Source: Bog-756 sp963704585 (lineage in GTDB: Bacteria > Actinomycetota > Acidimicrobiia > Acidimicrobiales > RAAP-2). Taken from it: a stretch of DNA of 64,000 nucleotides. The notes beneath the pieces were generated by a model. It was not told the DNA's origin. It did not search any database and saw nothing but the letters and a program-made list of their open reading frames with translations. The translations under genes were made by a program, and so were the position numbers. Below, in pieces: positions 33,765-42,423 of the stretch; the stretch's first letter is position 1; each line of letters begins with the position of its first letter. The DNA lies in contig OY969919.1 of the NCBI GenBank assembly GCA_963704585.1, forward strand, positions 434,001 through 498,000. The letters are read 5' to 3'.

Positions 33765-34934
33765 TCACCCGGACCCGGTCGAATGGTCCACGGTGAGCCG
33801 CGACGCGACGAGCACCAGCCGCTCCGTCGGCTGTACGACCGCCACCCGGACGAAGCGGCGCCCGTCAGGTCCGTAGAGATCGCCCGGGCTCACGAGGAGC
33901 CCCGCGGTGCGCGCCAGCCGATCGGCCTCCTGCCAACCGTCGGACCCCACCGGCGCCGCCGCCCAGAGGTAGAACCCGCCCGCCGGCAACGCGACCGGCG
34001 CTCCCGCGCTCCCGAGCGCATCGGCCAGGACCGAGAGACGCTCGCGGTAGCGGTCGCGCTGGGCCGCGACGTGCACGTCGTCCTCGAGGGCGACGGCTGC
34101 GGCGGCCTGCACCGGTCCGGGCACCATGAGCCCCGCATGGCGCCGGACGTCGAGGAGGTAGCCGACGAGCGTGGCGTCCCCCGCGAAGAAGCCGGCGCGC
34201 ACGCCGGCGAGGTTCGACCGCTTCGAGAGCGAGTGCACCGCCACCACGCCGGCGGTGCCGTGCTGGAGGATGCTCCGCGGCGGGCCGTCCCAGGTGAACT
34301 CGGCGTAGCACTCGTCCGAGAGGACCGGTACGCCGCGTTCCCGGCCCCACGTTGCCGCGGCGCCGAGGTCGGTCAGGCGTCCGGTCGGGTTGGACGGCGA
34401 GTTCACCCAGAGGAGGAGCGCCCGCTCGGCGTCCCGCTCGTCGAGGCCGGCGAGGTCGAGCCCACCGCCCTCGAGCTCGGGCACCGGCAGCGCCCGACAG
34501 CCCGCGAGTGTGGCGCCCATCGCGTAGGTGGGGTACGAGATCGCCGGGTAGAGCACCGTGTCCCGCGAGGGGTCGCGCAGACGGAGGAAATGCGCGACCG
34601 AGGCGACGAACTCCTTGGTCCCCACGCACGCGGCCAGCTCGGCGTCGGGGTCGACCTCGATGCCGAAGCGGCGGGCGAGCCAACCGGCGGCCGCGTGCCG
34701 GTACGCAGGCGAGCCGGTCGAGAAGGGGTAGCCGCGCTCCGCACCGGAGCTGCCCAGGGCGGCGATGACGGCGCTGGGTGGCGGGTCGCACGGCGTACCG
34801 ATCGAGCAGTCGACCACCCCGTCCGCGCCGTGCGCCGCGGCAGCGGTCGCACGGAGCTCGCCGAGGCGGTCGTAGGGGTAGGGCGGCGGCTCGAATCCCG
34901 CCGGTCGCGCCCGGTCCGACACGCGTTCCATCAC
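33765..34934 (-). CDS. dapC: Succinyldiaminopimelate transaminase (DapC-type aminotransferase)
   Basis: PLP-dependent class I/II aminotransferase, 389 residues, converting N-succinyl-2-amino-6-oxopimelate to N-succinyl-LL-DAP. PLP-contact motifs LWVNSPSNPTGRL (about 173-185) and DECYAEF, and the Schiff-base lysine in VHSLSKRSNLAGVRAGF (about 238-254), are present. Assignment as DapC rather than a generic aminotransferase rests on its place beside dapD and dapE. GTG 34934 overlaps the hflX stop (GTGA). Confidence 0.9.
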   Translation of the reverse strand: MMERVSDRARPAGFEPPPYPYDRLGELRATAAAAHGADGVVDCSIGTPCDPPPSAVIAALGSSGAERGYPFSTGSPAYRHAAAGWLARRFGIEVDPDAELAACVGTKEFVASVAHFLRLRDPSRDTVLYPAISYPTYAMGATLAGCRALPVPELEGGGLDLAGLDERDAERALLLWVNSPSNPTGRLTDLGAAATWGRERGVPVLSDECYAEFTWDGPPRSILQHGTAGVVAVHSLSKRSNLAGVRAGFFAGDATLVGYLLDVRRHAGLMVPGPVQAAAAVALEDDVHVAAQRDRYRERLSVLADALGSAGAPVALPAGGFYLWAAAPVGSDGWQEADRLARTAGLLVSPGDLYGPDGRRFVRVAVVQPTERLVLVASRLTVDHSTGSG

Positions 34935-36236
34935 GAGTCGAGGAAGTCGGCGAAGCGGACCCGACCGACGTCGTCGAGGACGACCGCGATCCGCGTCGAC
35001 AGCTCGCCTGCCTCCTCGCCGACGATCTCACCCTCGCGGTGCACCGCGGCGAGCACGTCGCCGCGCGTCCAGGGGATCTCGAGCTCGACGACCCGGTCGC
35101 CCGCCCGCAGCCGGTCGCCCACGGCGACCTTCAGCCCGTCGATCCCCTCCCCTGTCCGGGCCGAGACGGCGACGGCACCCGGGTACGCCGCGAGCAGCCG
35201 CTCGACCATGCGGCCGGCGCCGGACGCGTCGTCGACCACGTCGACCTTGTTGACGACCAGGAGCTCGGGGAGACCCGCCGCGCCGATCTCGCCGAGCACC
35301 GTGCGCACCGCGTCGATCTGTCCTTCGGGGTCGGACGCGGAGCCGTCGACGACGTGGAGGAGGAGGTCGGACTCGGCGACCACCTCGAGCGTCGAGCGGA
35401 AGGCCTCGACCAGGTGGTGCGGGAGCTTGCGCACGAAGCCCACCGTGTCGGAGACCAGCACCCGCTCGCCGCCGGGGAGGTCCAGCTGGCGCGTCCGCGG
35501 ATCGAGGGTGGAGAACAGGCGGTCCTCGACGGTCACCGTCGCGCCGCAGAGACGGTTGAGAAGGGTCGACTTGCCCGCGTTGGTGTAGCCGACGATCGAG
35601 ACGGTGCGGTGACGGCCCCGCGCGTCCACGTCGCTGCGTCCGCCGTGTGCGCTCGAGCTGGCGGAGATCGGCCTCGAGCCGTGCCATCCGCTGCACGAGC
35701 CGCCGGCGGTCGACCTCGAGCTTCGTCTCGCCCGGTCCCCGGGTCCCGATGCCGCCGGCCTGCTGGCTGAGGGAGCGTCCCTTGCCGCGCAGGCGTGGGA
35801 GGCGGTAGCGGAGGAGGGCGAGCTCGACCTGCGCGCGGCCTTCGGGTGTGCGTGCGTTCTGGGCGAAGATGTCGAGGATCACGGCGGTCCGGTCGATGGC
35901 GGTGCGCCCGAGGATGCGTTCGAGGTTGCGCTGCTGCGCAGGGGAGAGGTCGTCGTCGAAGACGACCGTGTCCGCGTCGAGTGCGCGACACTCCGCGGCG
36001 AGCTCCTCCACCTTCCCGCGTCCGAGATAGGTGGCCGCGTCCGGCGCGGCGCGCCGCTGGACGACCCGAGCCACGACGTCGGCACCCGCGGTCTGCACCA
36101 GGAGGGCGAGCTCGTCGAGGCCCGCGTCGGTCTCCTGAGGGGTGTGGTGGTCGAGGGTGACGCCCACCAGGACGATCCGCTCGCGGACGGACCGCGAGAT
36201 CAGGGTGTCGGTGAATGCACTGTCCGGCCCGCTCAC
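34931..36236 (-). CDS. hflX: GTPase HflX, frameshifted
   Basis: Ribosome-associated GTPase that splits stalled 70S ribosomes under stress. The N-terminal HflX domain reads from GTG 36236 (TYLGRGKVEELA, VVFDDDLSPAQQRNLE, QAGGIGTRGPGETKLE). After RTQRR, near 35630-35645, the frame breaks; the GTPase domain continues in another frame (SIVGYTNAGKSTLLNRL with the P-loop, LFSTLDPRTR, SDTVGFVRKLPHHLVEAF, VNKVD) to 34931. Length is one base over 435 codons. GTGA overlaps link it to dapF before and dapC after. Confidence 0.93.
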
Positions 36237-37045
36237 CGTCGCACCGCCTCGAGGACCGCATGCGGGTCGACCACCACGTCGGCGACCTTGCGGACCGGTC
36301 CGGCGAGGGTCGCGATGCCGCCGTCGAAGGCGACCTGCAGGGTGCCGCCGGGACTGTGCACGTCGATCGCATCGTCCACCAGCCCCCAGGCGCGCGCCGC
36401 GGCCGCGGCTGCGACGCTCCCGGTCCCGCAGGACTCGGTCTCCCCGACCCCCCGTTCCCACACCCGCAGGGTGATCGAACGGGTGCCGTCGTCGACCGCG
36501 ACGAACTCGACGTTGACCCCGGCGGGGAATGTGCCCGCGATGCGTGGGCCCGCCGTCGCCAGGTCGACCGCCGCCGGATCGCCGCCGAGCAGCACGAGAT
36601 GGGGGTTGCCGACGTCGACGCGGCGGGCACGCCGCCCCTCGACGGGCTCGGGCTCCTCGTCGCCGACGTCGACGCGCCCGAGCTCGACCGACGCGGTGGC
36701 TGCGGCCGGATCCTCGCCCGGCGAGTAGCGCACCGTCCGGATCCCTGCGAGGGTCTCGACGGTGAAGGTCGACGGACGGACCAGGCCGGCGGCGACCGCG
36801 GCCTCCGCGAGGCAGCGCATGCCGTTGCCGGTGAGCTCCGCGACCGACCCGTCGGCGTTGCGCAGGTCCATGACGAGGTCTGCCGCCCCCGTCCGCCCGA
36901 GCACCCGGATGACCCCGTCCGCGCCGACGCCACGGTGCCGATCGCACAGGGCCCGCACCAGGGCGGGTTCGAGGGTGACCGCGCCCTCCTCGTCGACGAG
37001 GACGAGGAAGTCGTTGCCGGCGCCATGGTGCTTGGTCAGGTGCAT
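36233..37045 (-). CDS. dapF: Diaminopimelate epimerase
   Basis: Cofactor-free two-cysteine epimerase, 270 residues, that turns LL-DAP into meso-DAP, the residue MurE adds. Both catalytic cysteines are seen, in ELTGNGMRCLAEA and in ETESCGTGSVAAA, within the two mirrored domains; KHHGAGNDFLVL opens the protein. ATG 37045 matches the family N-terminus exactly; an in-frame ATG 33 nt upstream is less likely. The stop overlaps the hflX start (GTGA). Confidence 0.97.
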   Translation of the reverse strand: MHLTKHHGAGNDFLVLVDEEGAVTLEPALVRALCDRHRGVGADGVIRVLGRTGAADLVMDLRNADGSVAELTGNGMRCLAEAAVAAGLVRPSTFTVETLAGIRTVRYSPGEDPAAATASVELGRVDVGDEEPEPVEGRRARRVDVGNPHLVLLGGDPAAVDLATAGPRIAGTFPAGVNVEFVAVDDGTRSITLRVWERGVGETESCGTGSVAAAAAARAWGLVDDAIDVHSPGGTLQVAFDGGIATLAGPVRKVADVVVDPHAVLEAVRR

Positions 37046-37086
37046 CGGCACGGCTGGCGCTCTCGTCGGGTGCATCGTGTCGGTCC

Positions 37087-38082
37087 TCAGTCTCCCACCG
37101 CGACGGCCGGGGCGGGTGCTCCCCGAAGACGCGCCACGAGCGAATCCACGGCGATCTCGCCGGGCTCCACCCACACGATACGGGGATCCCGTCGGAACCA
37201 GGCCATCTGGCGGCGCGAGAAGGCGCGGGTGCGCCGCACGGCGGCCTCGACCGCCTCGTCGAGCGGCACCCCGTCCTCGAGGTGGGCGAGCAGCTCGCGG
37301 TAGCCGAGGGCCTGGCGCGCAGTCCGCGACAGGCCACCGGGCGCAGCGGCCAGGGTACGCACCTCGTCGAGGAACCCGGCTGCGAGCAGGTCGGCAAAGC
37401 GCCCGGCGATGCGCAGGTCGACCTCCTCGGGATCGAGTCGCAGGCCGAGCATGGCAACCGAGGTCGCCGGGTACCGCTCCAGCCCCTGGCCGAAGGAGGA
37501 GAAGGGTCGGCCCGAGCCCACCGTCACCTCGAGCGCGCGCACCAGCCGGCGCCGGTTGTGCGGTCCGATCCTCGAGGCGGCGACCGGGTCGAGCGACGTG
37601 AGCCGGGCGTGGAGCTCCTCGAGGACGGCCCGCTCCCCCGCGCCGCCGGGTGGCCCCGCCGCATCGAGCGTCTCTTCGAGCCGTCGCGCCTCGTCCGCGT
37701 AGCGACCCGGAAAGGTCAAGCCGTCGGTCACCGAGCGCAGGTAGAGGCCGGTGCCGCCCACCAGGAGGGCGGGACGGCCGCGCGCCGCGATCGCGTCCAG
37801 TGCACCACGCGCCGCCTCTTGGAACCGGGCGACCGTGAACTCCTCCGACGGTCCGGCGAGGTCGACGAGGTGGTAGGGGACGCTCGACCGTTCCACGATG
37901 GTCGGCTTCGCCGTTCCGAGGTCCATCCCCCGATAGACGGCCATCGAGTCGACCGACACGAGCTCCACGGTCGTCCCCGATCCAGCCAGCACCATCGCGA
38001 CCTCGAGGGCGAGGCCCGACTTTCCCGACGCCGTCGGTCCGACCAGCGCGACCACCGGCGGCCGTTCCGCGGCGGACGGCAA
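37087..38082 (-). CDS. miaA: tRNA dimethylallyltransferase
   Basis: Transfers dimethylallyl to A37 of tRNAs reading UNN codons; 331 residues. P-loop LVGPTASGKSGLALEVA (12-28), substrate loop DSMAVYRGMDLGTAKP, VGGTGLYLRSVTDGL, and the C-terminal ALGYRELLAHLEDG and TRAFSRRQMAWFRRD motifs are intact. The likely start is TTG 38082, one base after a 3-nt gap from the miaB stop; no ATG or GTG precedes the first strand closely. Its product is the substrate of MiaB, encoded just upstream. Confidence 0.96.
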   Translation of the reverse strand: MPSAAERPPVVALVGPTASGKSGLALEVAMVLAGSGTTVELVSVDSMAVYRGMDLGTAKPTIVERSSVPYHLVDLAGPSEEFTVARFQEAARGALDAIAARGRPALLVGGTGLYLRSVTDGLTFPGRYADEARRLEETLDAAGPPGGAGERAVLEELHARLTSLDPVAASRIGPHNRRRLVRALEVTVGSGRPFSSFGQGLERYPATSVAMLGLRLDPEEVDLRIAGRFADLLAAGFLDEVRTLAAAPGGLSRTARQALGYRELLAHLEDGVPLDEAVEAAVRRTRAFSRRQMAWFRRDPRIVWVEPGEIAVDSLVARLRGAPAPAVAVGD

Positions 38083-38085
38083 CGT

Positions 38086-39532
38086 TCAGGCGGAACGGAC
38101 CGGGATGCGCGTCCGGTGGGCCGGCCGCGCCGTGACCTCGACCAGGTCGCCGGTCAGGTGGTGCCGCCCCGCAGCGGTGACCGCGACCGTGGCGTAGGTG
38201 CCACCGTCGAGGTCGGTCCGACCGGACGGGGCGAAGTGGACGAGCTTGTTCTGGGCGGTCCGGCCGGTCAGGAGCTCGGGATCGCGCTTGGACGGCCCTT
38301 CGACGACGACCTCCTCGAGCCGCCCGACTCGCGCACGGTGCCGCCGGCCGGCCGAGCGCTCGACCACCAGTCGGAGGCGCTCCATGCGGTCGACGGCGGC
38401 GGCGGCGTCGACGAAGCGGTCGACCATGGCCGCAGCACGGGTCCCCGGCCGCGGGGAGAAGACGAAGGTGTAGGCGCCGTCGTAGGCCGCCTCGGCCACG
38501 ACCTCGAGCGTGCGCTCGAAGTCCGACTCGTGCTCGCCGGGGAAGCCCACGATGATGTCGGTCGTCACCGCGAGGTCGTCGATCGCTGCGCGGGCCGCGG
38601 CGAGGCGCTCGAGGTACCGCTCGGCCGTGTAGCCGCGCCGCATGGCCGCGAGCACCCGGTCGCTCCCGGACTGGAGCGGGAGGTGCAGCTGCGGGCAGAC
38701 CTCGGGGGTCTCCGCCATGGCCGCGATCGTCTCGGCTCGGAGGTCCTTCGGGTGCGGACTCGTGAAGCGGACCCGCCGGATGCCGTCGACCGCTCCGACC
38801 GCGCGCAGGAGCGGCCCGAAGAGCGGACGGCGCCGGGTGAGGTCCCGCCCGTACGAGTTGACGTTCTGCCCGAGGAGCGTGACCTCCGTCACCCCGCGGC
38901 GCGCTAGCGCCTCGACCTCGGCGACGAGGTCGTCGACCGGACAGCGACACCTCCGGGCCGCGGACCGAGGGCACGATGCAGAAGGCACACGAGTTGTCGC
39001 AGCCGGTCTGGATGGTCACCCACGCCGCGTACGGGAGGTCGCGTGCCGCGCCGAGCGCTGCCGCCTGCTGCTCCCCGGCGGTGTCCGCCGACGCGGTCGG
39101 GGCGTCGGTGACCTCGACCACCGGTCCCGTCTCCGCCGCCCTGCGCAGCAGGGCCGGGGCGCTGGCCGCGTTGTGGGTGCCGAAGACCACGTCGACGTGG
39201 GGCGCCCGGGCGCGGATGGCGTCGCCGTCCAGCTGGGCAAGGCACCCGCCGACCGCGATCTGCATGCCTGGTCGCCGTTCGCGGAGCGCCTTGAGGTTGC
39301 CCAGGTGCCCGAAGAACCGGTTGTCCGCGTTCTCGCGGATGCAGCAGGTGTTGAAGACCACCACGTCGGCCGCGTCGAGCCGGTCGATCCTGACCAGCCC
39401 GTCCGCGAGGAGCGCACCCGCGAGGCGCTCCGAGTCGTGCTCGTTCATCTGGCACCCGAAGGTCCGGATCGCGAACGTCCGGGGCGCCGGTGCCGTCCCG
39501 GGTTCGCCCGGTGCCGGACTGGTCGTGGCCAT
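38086..39532 (-). CDS. miaB: tRNA methylthiotransferase MiaB, frameshifted
   Basis: Radical-SAM enzyme that adds a methylthio group to i6A37 of tRNA. The N-terminal half from ATG 39532 carries the first Fe-S cysteines (RTFGCQMNEHDSE, NTCCIRENAD, VGGCLAQ) and the radical-SAM CDNSCAFCIVPSVRG. At about 38936-38950 the frame changes; the rest of the radical-SAM barrel (EVTLLGQNVNSYGRDL, LHLPLQSGSDRVLAAMRRGY) and the TRAM domain follow to 38086. One extra base explains it (1446 nt = 481 residues after correction). Confidence 0.93.
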
Positions 39533-39571
39533 CGGCCCAGGATACGGCCGCCGTCGCGCCGGGCGCGCCGG

Positions 39572-39922
39572 CTACGGGTGGGTGGCCTCGACCACCGTGT
39601 GGATCCCACCGCGGACCAGCCAGTCGGTCGTGACCGTCATCCGGCGCGGCGCGACGGCCGCCACGAGGTCGTCGAGGATGCGGTTGGTGACGTCCTCGTG
39701 GAACGCTCCGTCGTTTCGGTAGCTCCAGAGGTAGAGCTTGAGTGACTTGAGCTCGACGAGCAGCCGATCGGGGACGTATGCCACGGTGACCGTCGCGAAG
39801 TCCGGCTGGCCGGTCCGCGGGCAGAGGCAGGTGAACTCGGGCGAGGTGCACCGCACGTCGTAGTCGCGTCCCGGATGCGGGTTCTCGACCGTGTCGAGGT
39901 CGCGGGACGGCCGGTTCGGCAT
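39572..39922 (-). CDS. queF: NADPH-dependent 7-cyano-7-deazaguanine reductase
   Basis: T-fold enzyme of type I (unimodular, YkvM-like), 116 residues, that reduces preQ0 to preQ1 in queuosine biosynthesis. The catalytic block EFTCLCPRTGQPDFATVTV (about 29-47) contains the thioimide-forming cysteine and the acid aspartate, and KSLKLYLWSYRNDGAFHED binds NADPH and substrate. No other queuosine gene lies in the window. Confidence 0.95.
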   Translation of the reverse strand: MPNRPSRDLDTVENPHPGRDYDVRCTSPEFTCLCPRTGQPDFATVTVAYVPDRLLVELKSLKLYLWSYRNDGAFHEDVTNRILDDLVAAVAPRRMTVTTDWLVRGGIHTVVEATHP

Positions 39923-39938
39923 GGCGGCCGGGCCCGAC

Positions 39939-40826
39939 CTAGGCGTGCTCGTCGAAGTCGTAGAAGGCGGGCGCGTCGCCCTCCTCGACGATCAGCCCGT
40001 GCAGGTCGGGATGGAGGAGGAGCACCGAGCCCCCGAGTTCCGCTTCACCGAGCGCGGTCTCGGCGGCGGACTGCACGCCCGCGGCCTCGTGCCCGTGGCA
40101 GATACCGAGGAGGGACGGGCCCGACCCGGACCAGCAGACTGCGAGCGCGCCGCCCCGCGCCATGGCCGCGAGCAGCTTCGGCGCCGCCGGGAAGAGTGGG
40201 CTCCGGTAGTCCTGGTGGAGGCGGTCCTCGGTCGCCTCGGGGATGAGCAGGCGGCTGTCGCCGAGACCCGCGAGCAGCAGTGCCATCCGCGACAGGTTGA
40301 AGGCCGCGCTCTCGCGGCTGACATCGGTGGGCAGGACCTGGCGCGCTCGGGCGGTCGAGAGGGTCACGTCGGGGACGATGACCACGAAGGCGAGACTGAC
40401 GTCGAGCGGCAGGCGGACCGCGCGGACGCCGCCGCGGACCCGGGCCGCGGCGACCAGCCCGCCCACGGTCGACGCCGCTGCGTTGTCGGGATGACCGTCC
40501 ACCGCGGCGGCAACGGCGAGCGGGTCCTTCGCCCCGGCTGCGGCTGCGGCGGCGACGGCGAGGGCGGCGGAGGAGCCGAGCCCGCGGGCGATCGGGATCT
40601 GCGAGCGGACGGTGATCGACAGGTGGTCGGTGCCCGCCACGTCGATCGCGACCCGTGCGGCGAGATGGGAGGGGTCGTCGGCGAGACCCGCACCCTCTCC
40701 TTCGCTGTGGACGACTAGGCGGGTGGACGGCTCGATCTCGACCTCGACGTACCGGTCGAGCGCGACGGCGAGGGTGTCGAAGCCGGGTCCGAGATTGGCC
40801 GATGACGCTGGTGCTCGGGCGCGCAC
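39939..40826 (-). CDS. thrB: Homoserine kinase
   Basis: GHMP-family kinase, 295 residues, phosphorylating homoserine in threonine synthesis. ASSANLGPGFDTLAVAL (7-23) and the ATP loop PIARGLGSSAALAVAA (about 78-93) are diagnostic; the C-terminal GSGPSLLGIC motif is present. The start is GTG 40826. The usual partners hom and thrC are absent. It sits between queF and a carboxypeptidase gene and may have its own promoter in the 61-nt upstream gap, where nothing clear was seen. Confidence 0.94.
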   Translation of the reverse strand: MRARAPASSANLGPGFDTLAVALDRYVEVEIEPSTRLVVHSEGEGAGLADDPSHLAARVAIDVAGTDHLSITVRSQIPIARGLGSSAALAVAAAAAAGAKDPLAVAAAVDGHPDNAAASTVGGLVAAARVRGGVRAVRLPLDVSLAFVVIVPDVTLSTARARQVLPTDVSRESAAFNLSRMALLLAGLGDSRLLIPEATEDRLHQDYRSPLFPAAPKLLAAMARGGALAVCWSGSGPSLLGICHGHEAAGVQSAAETALGEAELGGSVLLLHPDLHGLIVEEGDAPAFYDFDEHA

Positions 40827-40887
40827 GCGTCAACGGTACCCCCGGGACGCGCGCCCGGCGGGACCGCCGGCAGGCGTCCGTCCCGGC

Positions 40888-42423
40888 TCACTCCTGGTGG
40901 AAGAGCCGCCACCACCAGGACGGTTCGGGGACGGTCACCGCGAGTTCGAGCGGCACCGACTGGATCTGCTCCCCGAGCGCGAAGAGCGCGGTGCCGACGG
41001 TGGTGCCCCGGGCGCTCCCCGGCGCGATCTGCCGGTACTCGGCGCCGGAGGCGATCTGTTGGCCGGGCCACGCGAGCAGGTAGGCCTCGCGCCCGGTCAC
41101 CACCGGCACGTGGTAGGTCACGCCCCCCCACGTCGACGCGACCGTGGCCACGGCGGTCCCGGGCGTCGCGACGGTCACGGCCCGCACGGCGCTCTCGGTC
41201 GCGGCGAGCAGGGTCTCGGTGACCGGACGTGTGTACCGCAGCGGGTCGGGCACGGTGAGGTCGTTGAGCGGGGTGGTCGTCGTCGTGGTCGACGACGACG
41301 GAGGCGGAGGCGGCGGCGGAGGCGGCGCGGCGGCGGGCGGTGGCGGCGGCGGTGGCGCGGTCGTCGCGGGGCTCCCCGCCGGTGCCGGCACCGTGGTCGT
41401 GGTCGTGGTCGTCGTCGTGGTCGTCGTCGTCGTGGGAGGCACGATCGGCGGCGGCGTCGGCTGCCCGAGGACGGCGACCAGCACGACCACCGGGCGTCCG
41501 CGCACGAGGCGCTCGCCGGCGAGGACGAGGCACCCGCCGGCCTCCGAGGTGTAGCCGGACTTGATGCCGACCACGCCGAGGGCGCCGATCTCGCTCACGA
41601 TGTTGTGCACCGTACCGACGAGCGGGAGGGTGACGGTCGGCATGGCGACGACCTCCGCGAAGGTCGGGTCCGCCATGCCGGCCGCCGCGATCCGCAGCAC
41701 GTCCGAGGCCGTCGACTGCGAGTGCGGGTCGTAGCCGCTCGCGTCGACGAAGCGGCTCGACGTCGCGCCCACCGATGCGGCGAGCGCGTTCATCTTCGCG
41801 ACGAACGCCGCCTCGGTGCCCGCGTCCCACAGGGCGAGGCTGTAGGCGAGGTCGTTCGCCGACTGGGTGAGCAGCCCCTCGAGCATCTGCCGCTCGGTGA
41901 GGACCTCCCCGAGCTGGATCGCGACGGTGGACTCGTCGAGGTGGAGCTCGTTGTCGTACTCCGCCACGTCGGCCGCGGTCACGGTGATCGAAGGGCCCGG
42001 CGCGCCGGCTGCGACCGGGTGGTCGCGGAGCACCACCACCGCGGTGGTCAGCTTGGTGAGCGACGCGATCGGGACGGGTGCCTCGGGGCCCGACTGCGCC
42101 GCGAACTCGATCGCCGGGATCGCGACGGCCCCCTGGCCCTTCCCCGGCCACGGCAGCGTCGGGCCGGTGCCCGCGACCGCCTGCGAGGAGGTGAGCTGCG
42201 ATCGCAGGACCGGCCGAACCATCGGTTGGTTGATGCGGCGGGCGGCCGCGACACCGCCGGTCACGAGCAGGAGCGCGAGCACCGCGGCCAGTGCCCAGCG
42301 GAGACCGCGACTACGGCGGCGGCGGCGGCGGCGGCGGCGTTCGGCACGGGTCGGGACCTCCCCTGCGAGTGGTTCGGCCGGCTCGTCTTCCAGGGAGAGG
42401 ATGTCGAGGCTCTCGTCGGTCAG
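40888..42423 (-). CDS. Membrane-anchored D-alanyl-D-alanine carboxypeptidase, apparent CTG start
   Basis: A 511-residue S11-type D,D-carboxypeptidase that trims stem peptides. An acidic then Arg-rich cytoplasmic tail (1-43), a transmembrane helix (44-60), and the peptidase domain with SLTK (121-124), SAN (188-190) and KSG (288-290). This is followed by a Thr14 run (331-344), Pro-rich linkers, and a ~120-residue C-terminal domain. The only start that keeps the tail is CTG 42423, overlapping the ftsK stop as CTGA; a GTG inside the helix would give a truncated anchor. KSG replaces the more usual KTG, as in many S11 enzymes. Confidence 0.88.
   Translation of the reverse strand: MTDESLDILSLEDEPAEPLAGEVPTRAERRRRRRRRRSRGLRWALAAVLALLLVTGGVAAARRINQPMVRPVLRSQLTSSQAVAGTGPTLPWPGKGQGAVAIPAIEFAAQSGPEAPVPIASLTKLTTAVVVLRDHPVAAGAPGPSITVTAADVAEYDNELHLDESTVAIQLGEVLTERQMLEGLLTQSANDLAYSLALWDAGTEAAFVAKMNALAASVGATSSRFVDASGYDPHSQSTASDVLRIAAAGMADPTFAEVVAMPTVTLPLVGTVHNIVSEIGALGVVGIKSGYTSEAGGCLVLAGERLVRGRPVVVLVAVLGQPTPPPIVPPTTTTTTTTTTTTTTVPAPAGSPATTAPPPPPPPAAAPPPPPPPPPSSSTTTTTTPLNDLTVPDPLRYTRPVTETLLAATESAVRAVTVATPGTAVATVASTWGGVTYHVPVVTGREAYLLAWPGQQIASGAEYRQIAPGSARGTTVGTALFALGEQIQSVPLELAVTVPEPSWWWRLFHQE
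41392..41433 (-). repeat. Thr-codon microsatellite in the carboxypeptidase gene
   Basis: Fourteen consecutive Thr codons (ACC/ACG mixed) forming a near-perfect trinucleotide run. It encodes the flexible linker start and is followed by Pro-rich codon runs. Length could vary between strains without breaking the frame. Confidence 0.8.

Noticed and set aside
36233..39532. A 1099-residue MiaB-DapF fusion protein
   Set aside because: The open frame joins the miaB N-terminus to dapF only by passing out of frame through miaA and the miaB C-terminus; it is a result of the miaB frame break.
41144..41554. Plus-strand frame encoding Val/Gly runs
   Set aside because: It is the complement of the Thr/Pro codon runs of the carboxypeptidase linker, not a gene.
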